From assembly GCA_035578905.1 (NCBI GenBank), contig JAQJVL010000175.1, forward strand, positions 1,215,001 to 1,279,000: 64,000 nucleotides of DNA, given 5' to 3'. Made by a program: the position numbers and the translations under genes. Positions 49,207 through 61,407 of the stretch are shown piece after piece; positions within the stretch are counted from its first letter, which is position 1, and each line of letters begins with the position of its first letter. The notes under the pieces are model-generated. The model did no database searches, had not been told where the DNA came from, and worked only from the letters and a program-made list of their open reading frames with translations. The DNA comes from Stictocephala bisonia (lineage: Eukaryota > Arthropoda > Insecta > Hemiptera > Membracidae).

Positions 49207-50544
49207 CCCTAGAAGTGGCGGTTAATATTTATGTAGTGGCGGGCCATTTTTCACTCGGTCGCAAGTTTATTTTGAACAATTTATTAAACATCTATAAAAT
49301 ATTTAAATACTATAAATTTATAAAACATTTGGTATTTATTGCCAAACAAAATTGGAAAATTTTACTTAAAATGGCTATATTTTCAAGAGATATGTTTTTT
49401 ATTCCGCATAAATTACATATTTTATCGAAAAAAATTTGAAAAACAAATGTCACATTTGTATTTCAGTCATATTTCTGTTAATTTAAATTGTATTTTAATT
49501 CTTTTTTTATTTTGATATGTTTTTTGCACTAAGTTTAAGTATGAATTTGAAAACTATTTTGGACTATTACAATTATTTTTCGAGATATAACTGAAAACTA
49601 CTTTAAAAACAACAATAAATTTTTAAAAAACCGAATTCACCTATAATCCTGCCGGTGGGCCGTCACGGACGCCAAATACTAATTTTAAACACAAATTACA
49701 AATTTTTGTTGAGTAAATAGACAACTAGGATAAGTTAGGTTATCAAAGGTCAGTAAAAAATGCATTTTTTGGGCTGAACAAGTAATTTTACTGAAAAAAC
49801 GTGTGAAATAAAAAAAATATGTCGAACAGTAACGATTTTAATAAAAGTTGGTTTTTTTCACTATCAGATAAAAAACTAGTTTTACGATTTTGCAGTAAAA
49901 AATGAGTTTTCCACGGATAAAATCAACTTCCTCAAGAGATACACTCATATTTCACCACTTTTTCAACAAGAAATCATATTTTCAGAGGTGGCAAGTAAGT
50001 GTATAATTACCCATCATTTTTATCAGCAAATAACACAGAATATTATAAAAATATGTTTAACTTTGAAAAAAATGTATATGTTTGTTATATGTAAAATAAT
50101 AAGAAAATAAAATTGAAATATTTATAAAAACGGGGGGGGGGGGATCATATCTAGAAAATAAACAAAATGCCGTTATTAAACATTTTACAGATAGCCAAAA
50201 GTTGCTAAATATTATCTACTTTTAGAAAATATAAAAGATTGAATAATTTTTTATACAATTTTTTTACATTTGCAAAAAGCGTACCAGCATTAGCTTATTA
50301 GCGTATTACATCAGCGTTGGCACTAAGCGTATTACATCAATAATCATGTCTGCAAAACAAAGAGGATCGAAATAAAAGTGAGCTGATCAGAAAGATAATC
50401 TTGTCCTCTTTCCAATGGTACCTAGATATCTTCACTATGTTAGACTGAAAATACTATATGACATGCATGTTGTTAAAAAATGAATGACTGCCATTTCAGA
50501 CGCGGCCTGTGTCATTAAAAAATTAACGTCTGCCATTTGAAGGG
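49207..50544. mobile_element. Probable TTAA-type non-autonomous element containing another repeat
   Basis: The left end CCCTAGAAGTGGCGGTTAAT follows CTAA (decayed TTAA). The right end reverse-complements to CCCTTCAAATGGCAGACGTT and is followed by TTAA. The pairing is imperfect but the spacing of matches is consistent. The interior 49320-50020 is a copy of the TIR element at 25379-27778. A G-run lies at 50130. Confidence 0.5.
49320..50020. repeat. Uninterrupted copy of the 25.4/27.8-kb TIR repeat
   Basis: It matches the reverse complement of 27285-27740 and then 25379-25695 in one continuous stretch, ending GGCAAGTAAGTGTATAATTA. It proves that the other copy was split by an insertion. The first terminal repeat is missing here. 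Confidence 0.75.
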
Positions 50545-50659
50545 TTAATAAATCCAAATAACTATTTCCTCCTGAGAAGTGACACTAACACTGGTAAATA
50601 GGTGGGATACTGTAAAATAAGTCAGCATACTACACTAAAATGAACGTTGATAACTGGGT

Positions 50660-50985
50660 TAATTGGACAATCTCTTACCCTGCACCGTCACCAATAATGA
50701 TAATATTGTATTTAAAAAATTGTTTTAAAAAACTAATTTTTCCTTTAGGGTCTGTTTGATAGGGGAGGTCATATAGAATAAGACTTCATAGTTCAATTTT
50801 TAAATGGACACTTGGTTTTTTTTATATTGGACAATCTCTTATCTCTGCATCAACACCAAAAATGACAATACTGTATTTAAAAAAATTGTTAAAAAAAAAA
50901 AATAATAACTCCTCATTTGGAGTGAGACCTATCCAGTTGGATAGGGGAGGTCATGTAGAATAAGACTGCATAGTTCACTTTTTAA
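50660..50985. repeat. Tandem repeat of about 165-180 bp, left part
   Basis: Units begin TTGGACAATCTCTTAC (50663 and 50826) and include GACAATACTGTATTTAAAAA and AGACTGCATAGTTCACTTTT. The array continues at 53632 beyond the piggyBac. Confidence 0.9.
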
Positions 50986-53627
50986 CCTGTTTCAGCCCAA
51001 ATTAATTTTTTTCAGATTTTTTAAAATCCCAGTTAATATATGCTTTATTATAACTTGTTTACTATAGTATAACATTAAAATGTATAAAATTTAGCCAAAC
51101 AATCAAATTACAGCATGTCGACATATGTTGACAGTGGGCATGAACGGGCACAGGTGAGAAAGTCGTCATATGTCGACAGTGGGAATGAACTGGCACATGT
51201 AGTTCTTGTTGCTCTAAGCACTTTTATCAGCAATGGGCATACAACAAGGAAAACAAAACGCTTAATAACATACTTAATTCTTTATTTGCCTTTTTAGCAA
51301 CAGTCAGGATTATAATTACATCCATAAAATGACATTACACTTTTAAAGTATTTATTTAGGGTGTATGGAAAGCTTCAGCGCAAAGAATATGGCACCCAAC
51401 TTGGCAAGCCTTACATCGTTTCCTTGTTGCTTTGGAACATAGTGCACTTCGTAGCTGCCTGTCAACTGTTTCTAGATGGTGATGTTTTCCACTAAAACGG
51501 ATTTCAGGCAAAACCCTGCTGGATACTTTCTGACTTGGTCGTCCAGAGGTAGGGCGATGGATTGTACATGTTCTCAAGTAAGTTCGCACAACAGAGCGTG
51601 TGAATCCAAGTAAATCTAATTTGTCATCATTTCCTTTAGGCGTACAATAACCAGGAATTGTTCATACTGACGTTCAACATATATGCTACCATTGGCCAGT
51701 ACCATTTTTTATTGCGAATGTGAATACGATATGTAGATACGTTCTCGTCTAACCTATCTACTCCACCCATGTTCATATTATACCAGTTAACACAGCTTGG
51801 CTGGGGTACGAGTATATGCTTTTTTAGGCTAGATGACCAACGTTTTGCTTTTCCCAGGGGATGAACACCAATTGCTGTAGATGCAATAGTAAAGACACTA
51901 TTGTCCATATATCTAACCAGCGTTATGTTAGTCTCTTTGTCAGTTTGTCTCTTTGTCAGGGTGAAATGTCCCTCTCGGTTCTTTTTTTAAATCTTGTGGT
52001 AAACGAAGAGGAGCATTCTCCACTCTGTTGACCCTTATTGTTCCAGTGCCATCACATCCATGGGATTTCAACGATTCTAGTAGTTTGAACGAAGTAAAAA
52101 AATTATCAAAAAATAAACTATATTTCTTGTCCTTGGGAAGCTCTGAAATGAGATCAATGACAACTGAGCCTCCCACACCAAGCTCAGGAATCGTTGCTCC
52201 AGTTGCCTTGCCCTGGTACGGCTCTGCTTGAATAGCATAGCCAAGTCTTGTTGCGAGTATCCACACTTTATATCCAAATCGGATAGGCTTCCCATGTATG
52301 TGTTGTTTGGCGCCATGCCTTCCAAAGTATGACACCATTGACTCGTCGATGGAGAGGTAGACATCCCCTGGGAAATACTGCAGCCATCGCTCATTCAACA
52401 AGGTCATAACATTGCGAACTTTGGCAAACTTGTCATTTTTGTATAATTTAGAATTTACACAGAAGTGAATGTTCGTCAGGAGTTCTTCAAAACGGTTCCG
52501 TGACATTGCACGGGAAACAGCCTCATGATTTGTGACCTCTGCCGTTTCCCAATACATTCGATAACGAGCCATGGTGTTATAACCAGATAGAAAAGAATTG
52601 AAAAAAACAAGCGTAATTCGTGTTTTGATGTTACAAAATTCTTTTTTCCTGTCTCTAGAGCATATTGATTACTACAATTAACAAAGTAATCTAAAACTTC
52701 ATCGTCGAAGAAAAATTCAAATAGTTGTACAGGAGAATAATCATGTAACAAGAAATCAGCCCTAGCAAACTGTAGAGCAGCATTGTTACAAATATCTTTT
52801 TCTTCCCATACACGTATCTTCTTATTTATTTTGGCCTTCTTAGGCTTACTCACATCATGCTTATTATTAGTTTTCTTTTTAGTTTTTTTAGCCATTTCAG
52901 CTCTACTATTTTCTTCTTCGTCTTCCATTTCTTTCTGGCTAATTTCTTCAGGTATTTCACCAATTCTTACTGTAACTAATCCTTCTTGAGTTATTCTTTT
53001 TCCGGTCAGTACACCTCCAGCTCGAAGCTGGTTACCAGACAAATGATTTATATCTCCCGTATCATCTTCATCAGAATCACATTCACTAATTGCCTGATTT
53101 TCTGGTGGCTCAATAAAAAATGTTGGATCTATAATATCTTCATACTCTTCTAAGATACTGGTGATGTCAGCTACAGTCAACCTGGAAAAAAAAAATACTA
53201 TTTGTTGTTACAAGCCTAGGCCTTGCCGCTCGTTCCCACTGACGACATTTGTCGACATCAATATTTGCACTCGTAAATCTGGGTCTGAAATCTGGTTTAT
53301 TTTTCCAATAAAAAGGTAGGACGAATCTACACTTATCTAATAACACATTACACATAATATAAAACTAGTATTATTATTTATGATGTTGTAATACACTTAC
53401 CTTTCGTCCCGTTCCATGATGACTGATCATCATGTCACTGCACATGATCATAAGATGTCACTGCACAACAACTACAAGCACACTACTGACATGGCACATT
53501 GTCTGCTAGTTCAGTGATACCAACATGACACCAGGAAGCCACCAAAAAAGATTGTACTCAGTCAAAATATCCCTCACGATAATTTTATTTTTCATGTCAA
53601 CAAATGTCGACAGTGGGAAGGTACGGG
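50986..53627 (-). mobile_element. piggyBac transposon inserted in a tandem repeat
   Basis: TTAA duplications lie at 50982-50985 and 53628-53631. The ends start CCTGTTTCAGCCCA (left) and, reverse-complemented, CCCGTACCTTCCCA (right). The flanks join seamlessly to rebuild a unit of the surrounding repeat (TTCACTTT-TTAA-ATGGACA). Direct subterminal copies of ATGTCGACAGTGGGAA occur near 51125, 51170 and 53605. Length is 2642 bp. Confidence 0.95.
51356..53417 (-). pseudogene. Two-exon piggyBac transposase, frameshifted
   Basis: Exon 1 (53417-53401) encodes MERDE plus two bases. An intron with GTAAGTG donor and TTTTCCAG acceptor (53400-53182, 219 bp) precedes exon 2, which continues RLTVADITSILEEYEDIIDP in frame. 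The N-terminus is acidic with a Lys-rich patch. The catalytic core keeps all three Asp regions: YLSIDESMVSYFGRH, LFFDNFFTS and YNMNMGGVDRLDE. The C-terminus has Cys pairs (CKACQVGCHILCAE). Frame breaks occur near 52570, near 51935 where GTCTCTTTGTCAGTTT is duplicated, and near 51600. It resembles PGBD2/PGBD3-type proteins. Few breaks and intact landmarks suggest recent decay. Confidence 0.9.
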
Positions 53628-53631
53628 TTAA

Positions 53632-53910
53632 ATGGACATTTGGTTTTGTTTAAATTTGACAATCTCTTACCTCTGCATCAACACAAAAAATGACAATACA
53701 GTATTTCAAAAATTGTTAAAAAAACTAATTCCTTCTATGGGGTGAGACCTATGCTGTCAGAGAGGCAGTTATGCAGAATAAGACTGCATAGTTCACTTTT
53801 TAAATGGACACTTGGTTTTGTTTAAATTGGACAATCTCTTACCTCTGCATCAACACCAAAAATGACAATACTGTATTTAAAAAATTTTTAAACAAAAAAC
53901 TAACTCTAGG
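53632..53910. repeat. Tandem repeat of about 170 bp, right part
   Basis: It continues the array split by the piggyBac, with two more units starting near 53655 and 53826. About four units in total. Confidence 0.9.
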
Positions 53911-54936
53911 ATTGTTTTGTTGTTGTTTAATTCCAACCCTGGTAGTTCAAATATATTTTAATAAGTTTGTCTAACTAATATGTAACAGAGATTTATTTTA
54001 CTCATAAAATATTCCTAATCAATCGTAGTATGTAATTACCATCAGATGTATGGTAATCCTAACTGAACGGCACTGCACAACAAACAACTACTCTACGTAA
54101 ACTCAGATACAAAATCTGCTCATAGGTATCGTATAATTCCAGGTCAAAGTCGCACAAAACAGAAGTTAGGCTTATTGTTTCGACACAAATAAAATGGAAA
54201 TATTCCTTCATCGTACTGATGTTTTGACCGTGGGAAGTCGTCTTTTAGAGGTCGAATTTTTGGTATTAAGGTGTTTGGCTTTTGATTTCGTGCTCTCGTT
54301 GTTATTGAGGTAGTTGGTCCGTAACATTCGTGTTATAAAGGTTATTTTAACATTGAGTGTTATCGGAGGTTCAAGATGATTTGAAAATATTCGTACTATC
54401 GAGGTTCCACTTTATTAATGCATATTTACACTGGGAGCACCACCCTGAACTATACATGTGCTACAAAAAAAATTTGTTGAACTGATTTGTGTGAATATCT
54501 TGTTTTCAAGCATTGAACATACGGTATATCAAAATACTTAGTACCAAGACAAGCCCTCATTAGGGTAACAGTCCAGTTTGCAGTAGGTGAAATCGAAACT
54601 CCACCAACCAAATGACGCTGGAAAAACAATTTGTTTTCTTCTTCTAGCATTGCCATTAACACTACTTTACATACATGACTTTCATCACTCTCTTCCATCG
54701 GTGAATGCATAAATTTAACAAATCGCACAGAGTATTTTCTTGTTGTGCCCTTGCAAGTGATTCACATTGTAAGGTATCAGTTCACACACTCGCAGTACAT
54801 ACCGTACTGTTTGGAGGCTAGGCACTTGATTTTAATGTATAAAACAATATTAATGTCATTGTAGCCAATTTTGTAGACAGTCTAATTACAATTGAAAGCT
54901 CTAAGTAGCAGACGTAATCACCGTACATACTAACAC
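53911..54936. other. No recognised feature
   Basis: I see no gene or known element end. The minus frame at 54450-54728 has no motif. Confidence 0.4.
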
Positions 54937-55582
54937 TTCTAGTGCCTAGAGTCGCTGTGAGCAGCTTACTAATAATAAAAGTGCCATCGTCGCTGTGAGA
55001 GACCCTACAAGTGCCTAGGGTCGCTGTGAACAGCCTTACTAATACCAAAAGTGCCATCGTCGCTGTGAGAGACCCTACAAGTGCCAAGGGTCGCTGTGAG
55101 CAGCCTTACTAATACTAAAAGTGCCGTCGTCACTGTGAGAGACCCTACAAGTGCCTAGGGTCGCTGTGAGCAGCCTTACTAATACTAAAAGTGCCGACAT
55201 CACTGTGAGAGACCCTAAAAGTGCCTAGGGTCGCTGTGAGCAACCTTATTAATACTAAAAGTGCCATCGTCGCTGCCAGAGACCCTACAAGTGCCTAGGG
55301 TCGCTGTAAGCAGTCTTACTAATACTAAAAGTGCCATCGTCCCTCAGCCTTACTAATACTAAAAGTACCGTCATCGCTGTGAGAGACCCTACAAGTGCCT
55401 AGAGTCGCTATGAGCAGCCTTACTAATACTAAAAGTACCGTCATCGCTGTGAGAGACCCTACAAGTGCCTAGGGTCGCTGTGAGCAGCCTTACTAATACT
55501 AAAAGTGCCATCGTCGCTGTAAGAGACCCTACAAGTGCCTAGGATCACTGTGAGCAGCCTTACTAATACTAAAAGTGCCATT
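54937..55582. repeat. 70-bp tandem repeat, about nine copies
   Basis: Units begin GTGCCTAGGGTCGCTGTGAG at about 54941, 55011, 55081, 55151, 55221, 55291, 55396, 55466 and 55537. Each contains two half-related segments starting AGTGCC. One unit near 55340 lost about 35 bases. Divergence is a few percent. Confidence 0.97.
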
Positions 55583-55839
55583 AGTATTAGTGTTTAGTGT
55601 GCTAAAATCCTATATATAATTTTTCATTTTTAAATGTTGTATGAAATAATATCAAAAGCAAAATTCATCAAAAATGTCCTAAATAAAATATGCTTCTTCA
55701 AAGTGAAAAAAAAGAAAATTTGTTCTCATCCGTATGTTTTTATATACAGGGTGTTACAAAAAGGTGGGGCTGGCTATACATTTTCAGATTCTATGTGTAA
55801 TTCTAAGCTAAAATTGTTTTCAATTTCCACTTTGTTTAT

Positions 55840-56570
55840 CAGTTAGACACCATTTTGTTTTTTCCACAAAACAATTTATATCTTTGTTGTTATCTTTATG
55901 ATTGTTACAAAACTCGGAAAAGGAGTTCATGTTAGAAGGTAGTTTTGATGAAAAAATATTTTTAAAATATCTTGATTATTTTCAAAATTACAGCCATTTT
56001 GTTTTTATTTTAACAAATATCTAAAACAAAACCTGCTGGTTTTATAAAAACTGTGTAAGATACAAAGCAGTTTTTAAGTACCTTTCCCTTTACAATGATA
56101 CCTCATTTGTAAAAATCGGTTATGAAATAACAATTTTATGAACTGACATTAATTCACATGCAAACTAAATGGGTACTATTTTGACAATATTTTAACTGCA
56201 TGTGAATTAATGTTAGTTCATAAAATTGTTATTTCTTAATCAATTTTTACAAATGAGGTATCATTGAAAGGTAAAGGTGTTTAAAAACTGTTTTGTGTCT
56301 TACACAATTTTTATAAAACCAGTGTTTTTCTAGATATTTGTTAAAATAAAAACAAAATGGCTGTAATTTGAAAATTACAATAAAGACGATAAAGGCTGTA
56401 ATTTGATCAAGATAAATTTTGAAAATAATCAAGATAGTTTAAAAATAACTTTATCAAATACTATCTTCTAACATGAACCCATTTACACGAGTTTTGTAAC
56501 TATTGTAAAGATAACAACAAAGATAAATTGTTTTATGAAAAAACAAAATGGCATCTAGCTGTTAATCAAA
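55840..56570. repeat. Large foldback, arms of about 320-380 bp
   Basis: The left arm from CACCATTTTGTTTTTTCCAC pairs with the right arm ending in AAACAAAATGGCATC near 56550. The arms meet around GCATG-TGAATTAATGT near 56155-56205, leaving a small loop. Mismatches and small indels are spread along the arms. No coding content. TACAGGGTGTTACAAAAAGG at 55746 may be an outer end. Confidence 0.85.
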
Positions 56571-57529
56571 GCGGATAAATCTAACATTTATAGGGATTTA
56601 TTTTATATATCATTTTACTAAAAAGGCCAAGAAAATATGTGGCATGTTAGGATGAATGTTTGATTACTTTTATAAAATAATTAAAAGTTTTTGTTTGTAA
56701 TATGTTGAAGATATCCATAAGTTCATAAATCTTATCCAATTTTAGAAAATATGTAGGTAGTTTGAAATCACTTATTTATATATATTACAATTGGTTGTCA
56801 TATAACTGCAACAATTTCTCGAACACCAAAGTTTGTTTCCGTGGTAATACTATTTTTCAACAATTTATTATATGTTTTATAAAACAGAGCAACTTGGTTT
56901 TCTGTCACTAAATATGTTTTGTATGAATGTACATGTATTCATACAAAAATATCTATCCTCTATCCAATTGTACAACAATCAATTGATTAACGACAACATG
57001 ATTTACAAGAAACAAAATATTGGCCTCGTGCAACATCGTCTAATCTTCGGGCTTTGCCAATTTCAGATTATTAGTAATCCCCCAATCTCCGGTTGATGCC
57101 AGGGTTAGGATTGAAGATCTTTTATATCTGTCCCATTATAAAAATGGGTCAAAAGATGAACTACGAAGTTATAGAATAGTCTCAATATTTCTAGTGCTTT
57201 ATTAAGTAATAGAGATGATGAAGTAAGCTTGTATTTAGAGTTTGATGGCATTTTAAATATTGTTTAGGCATTTTTTTTTTTTTTTTTTATCAGGTATTTT
57301 TGAGATCTCGATAGAGCATTTCATTGTATGTATGTCGGCTTTATAATAAAGCATTTTACTCCCTTGAAGAGTTTATGAGAGTGACCTGTCTAGTGTATAG
57401 CTAGCCATTGTCTATCTTGTCCTTTGTTTTATTTATGTTTGTGTGACCAATTCATTTAGTGTTTTATTTTGTTTTCATTGTTATTCTATTGGTATTATTC
57501 TGATTGGTTGTAATTAACAATAGATGGTA
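56571..57529. other. No recognised feature
   Basis: AT-rich, with a T-run at 57271-57288. No frame with motifs. Confidence 0.4.
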
Positions 57530-57700
57530 ATATATTTACCTCTGTTTTGTTCTTCCACAAATCTTGCGTTACTACAGCATTACCGGTTTCGAAGGATGTC
57601 CTTTATCTTTAGGTGCAATTTCTTGGGCTTCATGTAACCCTGATAGTGCTGTAATAATGCAAGATTGGGGGTGGAACAAAACAGAGGTAACTATTTTACT
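57530..57700. repeat. Short foldback with CCGGTTTCG centre
   Basis: TTACCTCTGTTTTGTTC and TTGCGTTACTACAGCA in the left arm are complementary to the right arm (TGCTGTAATAATGCAA and GAACAAAACAGAGGTAA). The loop holds ACCGGTTTCGAAGGATG, similar to the complement of the Penelope-like tail at 32.2 kb. Confidence 0.75.
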
Positions 57701-58340
57701 GTCTATTATGTTTTAAGTATAATTTGACACTTGGCTAAATAGTAGTTTTCATGACACCAACGTCCACTGAATGCTGGTCAACTAGGTGCAACTAGTATGT
57801 ACCCATTAGTTTCATTATTTATTTTACATTTTTTACTCTTTATTTTGCAATGTTTTGTTCTGAGAGTTTGAAAAAGGTCAGATCTATTCAATAAGAATGT
57901 ATATCAATGTTATACTACTTAAGTGTAAACTATTTTCAACCATTTTTGAATAAAATAAATAATAAGTAAAACCTCCTGTTTAAAATAAATTTGCTGAGAA
58001 TGTTTCCTGAAAAAAAAATCATTTTTTTTTTAGATTAAGTGGTTAGTGATTTAAAAATGTATCTTCCATATGAGGTGCTTTTTTATACTAACTGAGATTA
58101 TGATGGGAAATTGCCAATTTAGTTCCTGTTTCTTGCTTTATAAGGATGAAATATTGTTTGCTTTGTAACTACAATTTTGTCATCAATCTTTTACTTTAAC
58201 TTACCTGTTGAATATGTAACTGGTTTTTTATCCTTCAAATAAATTTTTATTAACTTCTTGTTTATCTTCGTATTTTCTAGGACTTTACAAATAAAAATTC
58301 CAATACTGTGGTTTAGTGTAAAATACTTCTACAATAGTTT
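57701..58340. other. No recognised feature
   Basis: AT-rich flank of the hAT-like relic. Its left terminal repeat was not found here. Confidence 0.35.
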
Positions 58341-58360
58341 CTTTTATTCGTTGATTATCA

Positions 58361-59990
58361 GTGTTACCTAATTATTATAAAATGTGGTTGAGACCAGGTA
58401 AAGACTTATACACAGCATTTTGCTGTTTATGCAAAAGACATTTTGATGTCTCTCATTCAGGTGTTAATAGTCTTAAGTCACACAAATTAGGAAAAAAACA
58501 TGCCGAATTAGAAAAAAACCTTAAAAGCGGCAAACAAATGACTCTTCATGCCATTAGGCCTAACATTTGTAGTTCCAGTACTGCAGCCAGTAGTACTGTA
58601 GATAGTTCCTTAAGCCAGCAAGGAAGTAATAAAGCAATTTTAACACTGCCTTCTACTTCAAAAACTTCATTAATTGAGGTTAGCCAACAATCAGATTTTT
58701 CGTCTTTGGCTTAAAAAAAAAAAAAAAAAAAAAAAAATAGCCCTACTTCAGTCCTGACTAGTTTTCTTGTGTCTGACAGTGTCACTAAAGCTGAAGTTTT
58801 ATGGGCATGTCAGTGTACTTTGACAAACACTTCTTCACGTTCTGGTGAAGCGGCAAGTGTATTATTTCCTATCATGTTCCCTGACAGTGCAATAGCTCAA
58901 AAATTTCAGATGCACAAAGTTAAGATAGCCTATAGTGTCACTTATGGGCTAGGTCCCTATTTTTCTAATATCGTAGCAACAGAAGCCAAAAGGAGTCCGT
59001 TTTTTGCACTTTCTATTGATGAAAGCTTAAATGACATTTGCCAAAAGCAGCAGATGGACATTATGATAAATTATTGGTGTTCAGAAAAAAACATGGTTAG
59101 CACAAGGTACCTGACTTCAACATTTTTAGAAAGGTCTTCTGCTGTTGATATGTTGGATAAATTGACTACTACTTTAGGCGAATTCAACTTGCCACTGAAT
59201 AAGTTAACTCAGCTGTCTACTGACGGACCTAACGTCAATCTTAAGCTTATTTTTGACCTGAAAACTCACATGAAAGCGTCCCTTGTTAATAACATGGAGA
59301 TTATAGATGTTGGCACTTGTTCACTGCACATCGTTAACAATGCTTACAAAACTGCACATAGTAAAGTTGGCTGGAAATTAAACCAGTTTTTGAGGGCTTT
59401 GTATAGGCTTTTTAAAAACTACCCTTCCAGAATGTCTATATACTGCCAGTTGACTGGGTCTAAGGTTTTTCCAAAAAAATTCTGTGCAGTGAGATGGACA
59501 GAAAACTCCAGTGTTATAAGAAGGTGCTTAGACATTCTTCCTTCTTTAAAGCAATATTGTAACACCATTGTTGAACCCCCTGCAACAGAAAACTTAACAT
59601 AGTTAAGTCTTTCTTGCATGATGACAAAACTCTGGAGGCTAAACTTCATTTCTCAGCCATGATTGCAGAGGAGTTAGAAGTATTTTTTACATATTTTCAA
59701 AAGAATGATCCTCTGCTTCCTTTTTTACACCAGGAAGTGCTTTCTCTAATGACAGGCCTGGCCAGTAAAATAATCAAAAATAAAGTTATTGCAACGGCCA
59801 CCACAGCTTATAAATTAAAACAAATAGATCTAGACAAGTTTGAAAATGTTCAACCTCTGGATAAAATTGATATTGGCTTTGGTGCAAGATCTGCTCTTAG
59901 AAATATTGAAGAAGTTCATGTCCAGACTTTCAAGCTTGATTGTAAAAAATTATTTTGGAAATTTACCAAAAGTTGTTAGAAAAAATGTAG
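58361..59990 (+). pseudogene. hAT-like transposase with BED-type zinc finger, broken
   Basis: The first frame (58361-58714) has a BED-like finger: AFCCLCKRHFDVSHSGVNSL then KSHKLGKKH (C-x2-C...H-x5-H). A 26-base A-run at 58713-58738 follows and shifts the frame. The second frame (58769-59602) matches a widespread animal family of hAT-like proteins: EVLWACQCTLTNTSSRS, LFPIMFPDSAIAQKFQMHKV, LSIDESLNDICQKQQMDI, and LSTDGPNVNLKLI. The third piece (59614-59979) adds FLHQEVLSLMTGLASKII and KIDIGFGARSAL. LSIDES and STDGPN carry likely catalytic Asp residues. It is broken by a stop near 59600. Confidence 0.85.
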
Positions 59991-60459
59991 AAATGTTTAG
60001 GACGTGATCGTCAAAATATCTGTGTAAACATCTTATGAACTACTTGGGTTACAAATATAATGAAACTGTTCTATACAACGAGACCTTTTATTAACTAATG
60101 TAAATATATGATGATACATTTTCAATAACACACATTTTAGGATGACTAAGGTAAGGATTTAAAAATATTTTAATATTAGCCCAGATATTTATTGGTTTTA
60201 TCTCGTTTAAATATTTGGCGTCTGATTCGGTTTTCTAATTTAAGAAAGTATTCTTAAGTTAAAAACTCATATTTTTAAGGCAAAGTTCCAATACATGGTT
60301 TATTTTACTGTTTATACTATGCATTTCTAAGTGTTTTGTTTCTTAATGTTATTATTATTCAATAAATATTTGTAAATATTTTACTTAATTACATACAGAG
60401 GAAGCAAAATATATCATATGTCCGTATCAAATGTCTGAACGTTGAAACCACCTAAAATT

Positions 60460-60547
60460 TGTTAAGTCACAGAATTTCAGAAAATTGGTCACCAAAAGTC
60501 ACCAAAAAGTCCCCGATTTTTTTATCAGCCCACTGGTAGACACCCTG
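60460..60547. repeat. Probable right terminal repeat of the hAT-like element
   Basis: The reverse complement starts CAGGGTGTCTACCAGTGGGC, a hAT-type end. Upstream GGTCACCAAAAGTCACCAAA resembles the strand-slippage-like interior of these elements. The left end was not found. Confidence 0.55.
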
Positions 60548-60732
60548 TTATAGGATTATTGTGGTTCCTTGTCACTAAACTTTGCCTTCATATTACCTGA
60601 CCAAATTGTCCTGGCCCCAGATAATAGCTGGCAATTGTTAAATATAAGTTATGTGTTGCTGACTAATATATTACTTATTAGTACCTTGAAGGTTTAATAT
60701 GTTATAATATTTTTCTCTTAAATCTATTTCAG

Positions 60733-60834
60733 ATCATGTCACCAATGAAAGTAGTTCCAAATAGTGACCTCAAGTCAGCTTTTGGGATTGGAAATAACAA
60801 AGTACACAACAGTTCAGAGAAGGTTATTTTTTAA
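60733..60834 (+). CDS. Candidate terminal coding exon
   Basis: A TTTCTCTTAAATCTATTTCAG acceptor-like tract (core CTATTTCAG) precedes a 33-codon frame in phase 0, IMSPMKVVPNSDLKSAFGIG followed by NNKVHNSSEKVIF and TAA. An AATAAA lies about 50 bases downstream. The partner exons would be upstream or outside. No family is recognised. It might be chance. Confidence 0.3.
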   Translation: MMSPMKVVPNSDLKSAFGIGNNKVHNSSEKVIF

Positions 60835-61034
60835 ATAATTTTTACCAAACAATACCTGCTAAGTTAATCTTAACTAAAATTAATTAATAAAAATATGATA
60901 ATACATTCCATAATAGAGTGCAATGACAATACAACATCAAAAGTAAAGCTGCAGTCAAAGGCCAAAATGTCTATTTATTTTGACAATCTACATTGCTCTC
61001 ATTGAGCTTCAAGGAAAAGAAAAAAAATATAGTA

Positions 61035-61200
61035 AACAGCTAGCCAGGAGTTGCAGTAGGTAAGGGACTAAAGCAGTGGCTTGCCAAACAGCCGTGTCAG
61101 GTTCGATTCACTGTGCCCTCCCGTGATTTGGAAGTTGCATCACTTCCACTAAGGTCCCCAAGTGACTTAAGGTAAGAGGGCTTCTTAACCCTAACTTCGC
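61035..61200 (+). repeat. tRNA-derived SINE-like segment
   Basis: CTAGCCAGGAGTTGCAGTAG (loose A box) is followed about 50 bases later by GGTTCGATTC, a perfect B-box consensus. The downstream part is unrelated to tRNA. It does not fold as an intact tRNA by eye. Confidence 0.5.
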
Positions 61201-61407
61201 CTGGTAAAATAAAACATTCTTTAACTTTTAATAGCTTTGTTTTGAGCAAGTTTGTTATCAAATCAAGTTTACTGACATAAAGCAGAAATTGCAAGAGAAA
61301 TGTCACATTTACAATTATAAAATATAATATTGAGTCATGTTTACAATTGTCAAAGCAATTATAAACTAAACACAAGATCAAATTTATAAACGTACCATAT
61401 AACACAA

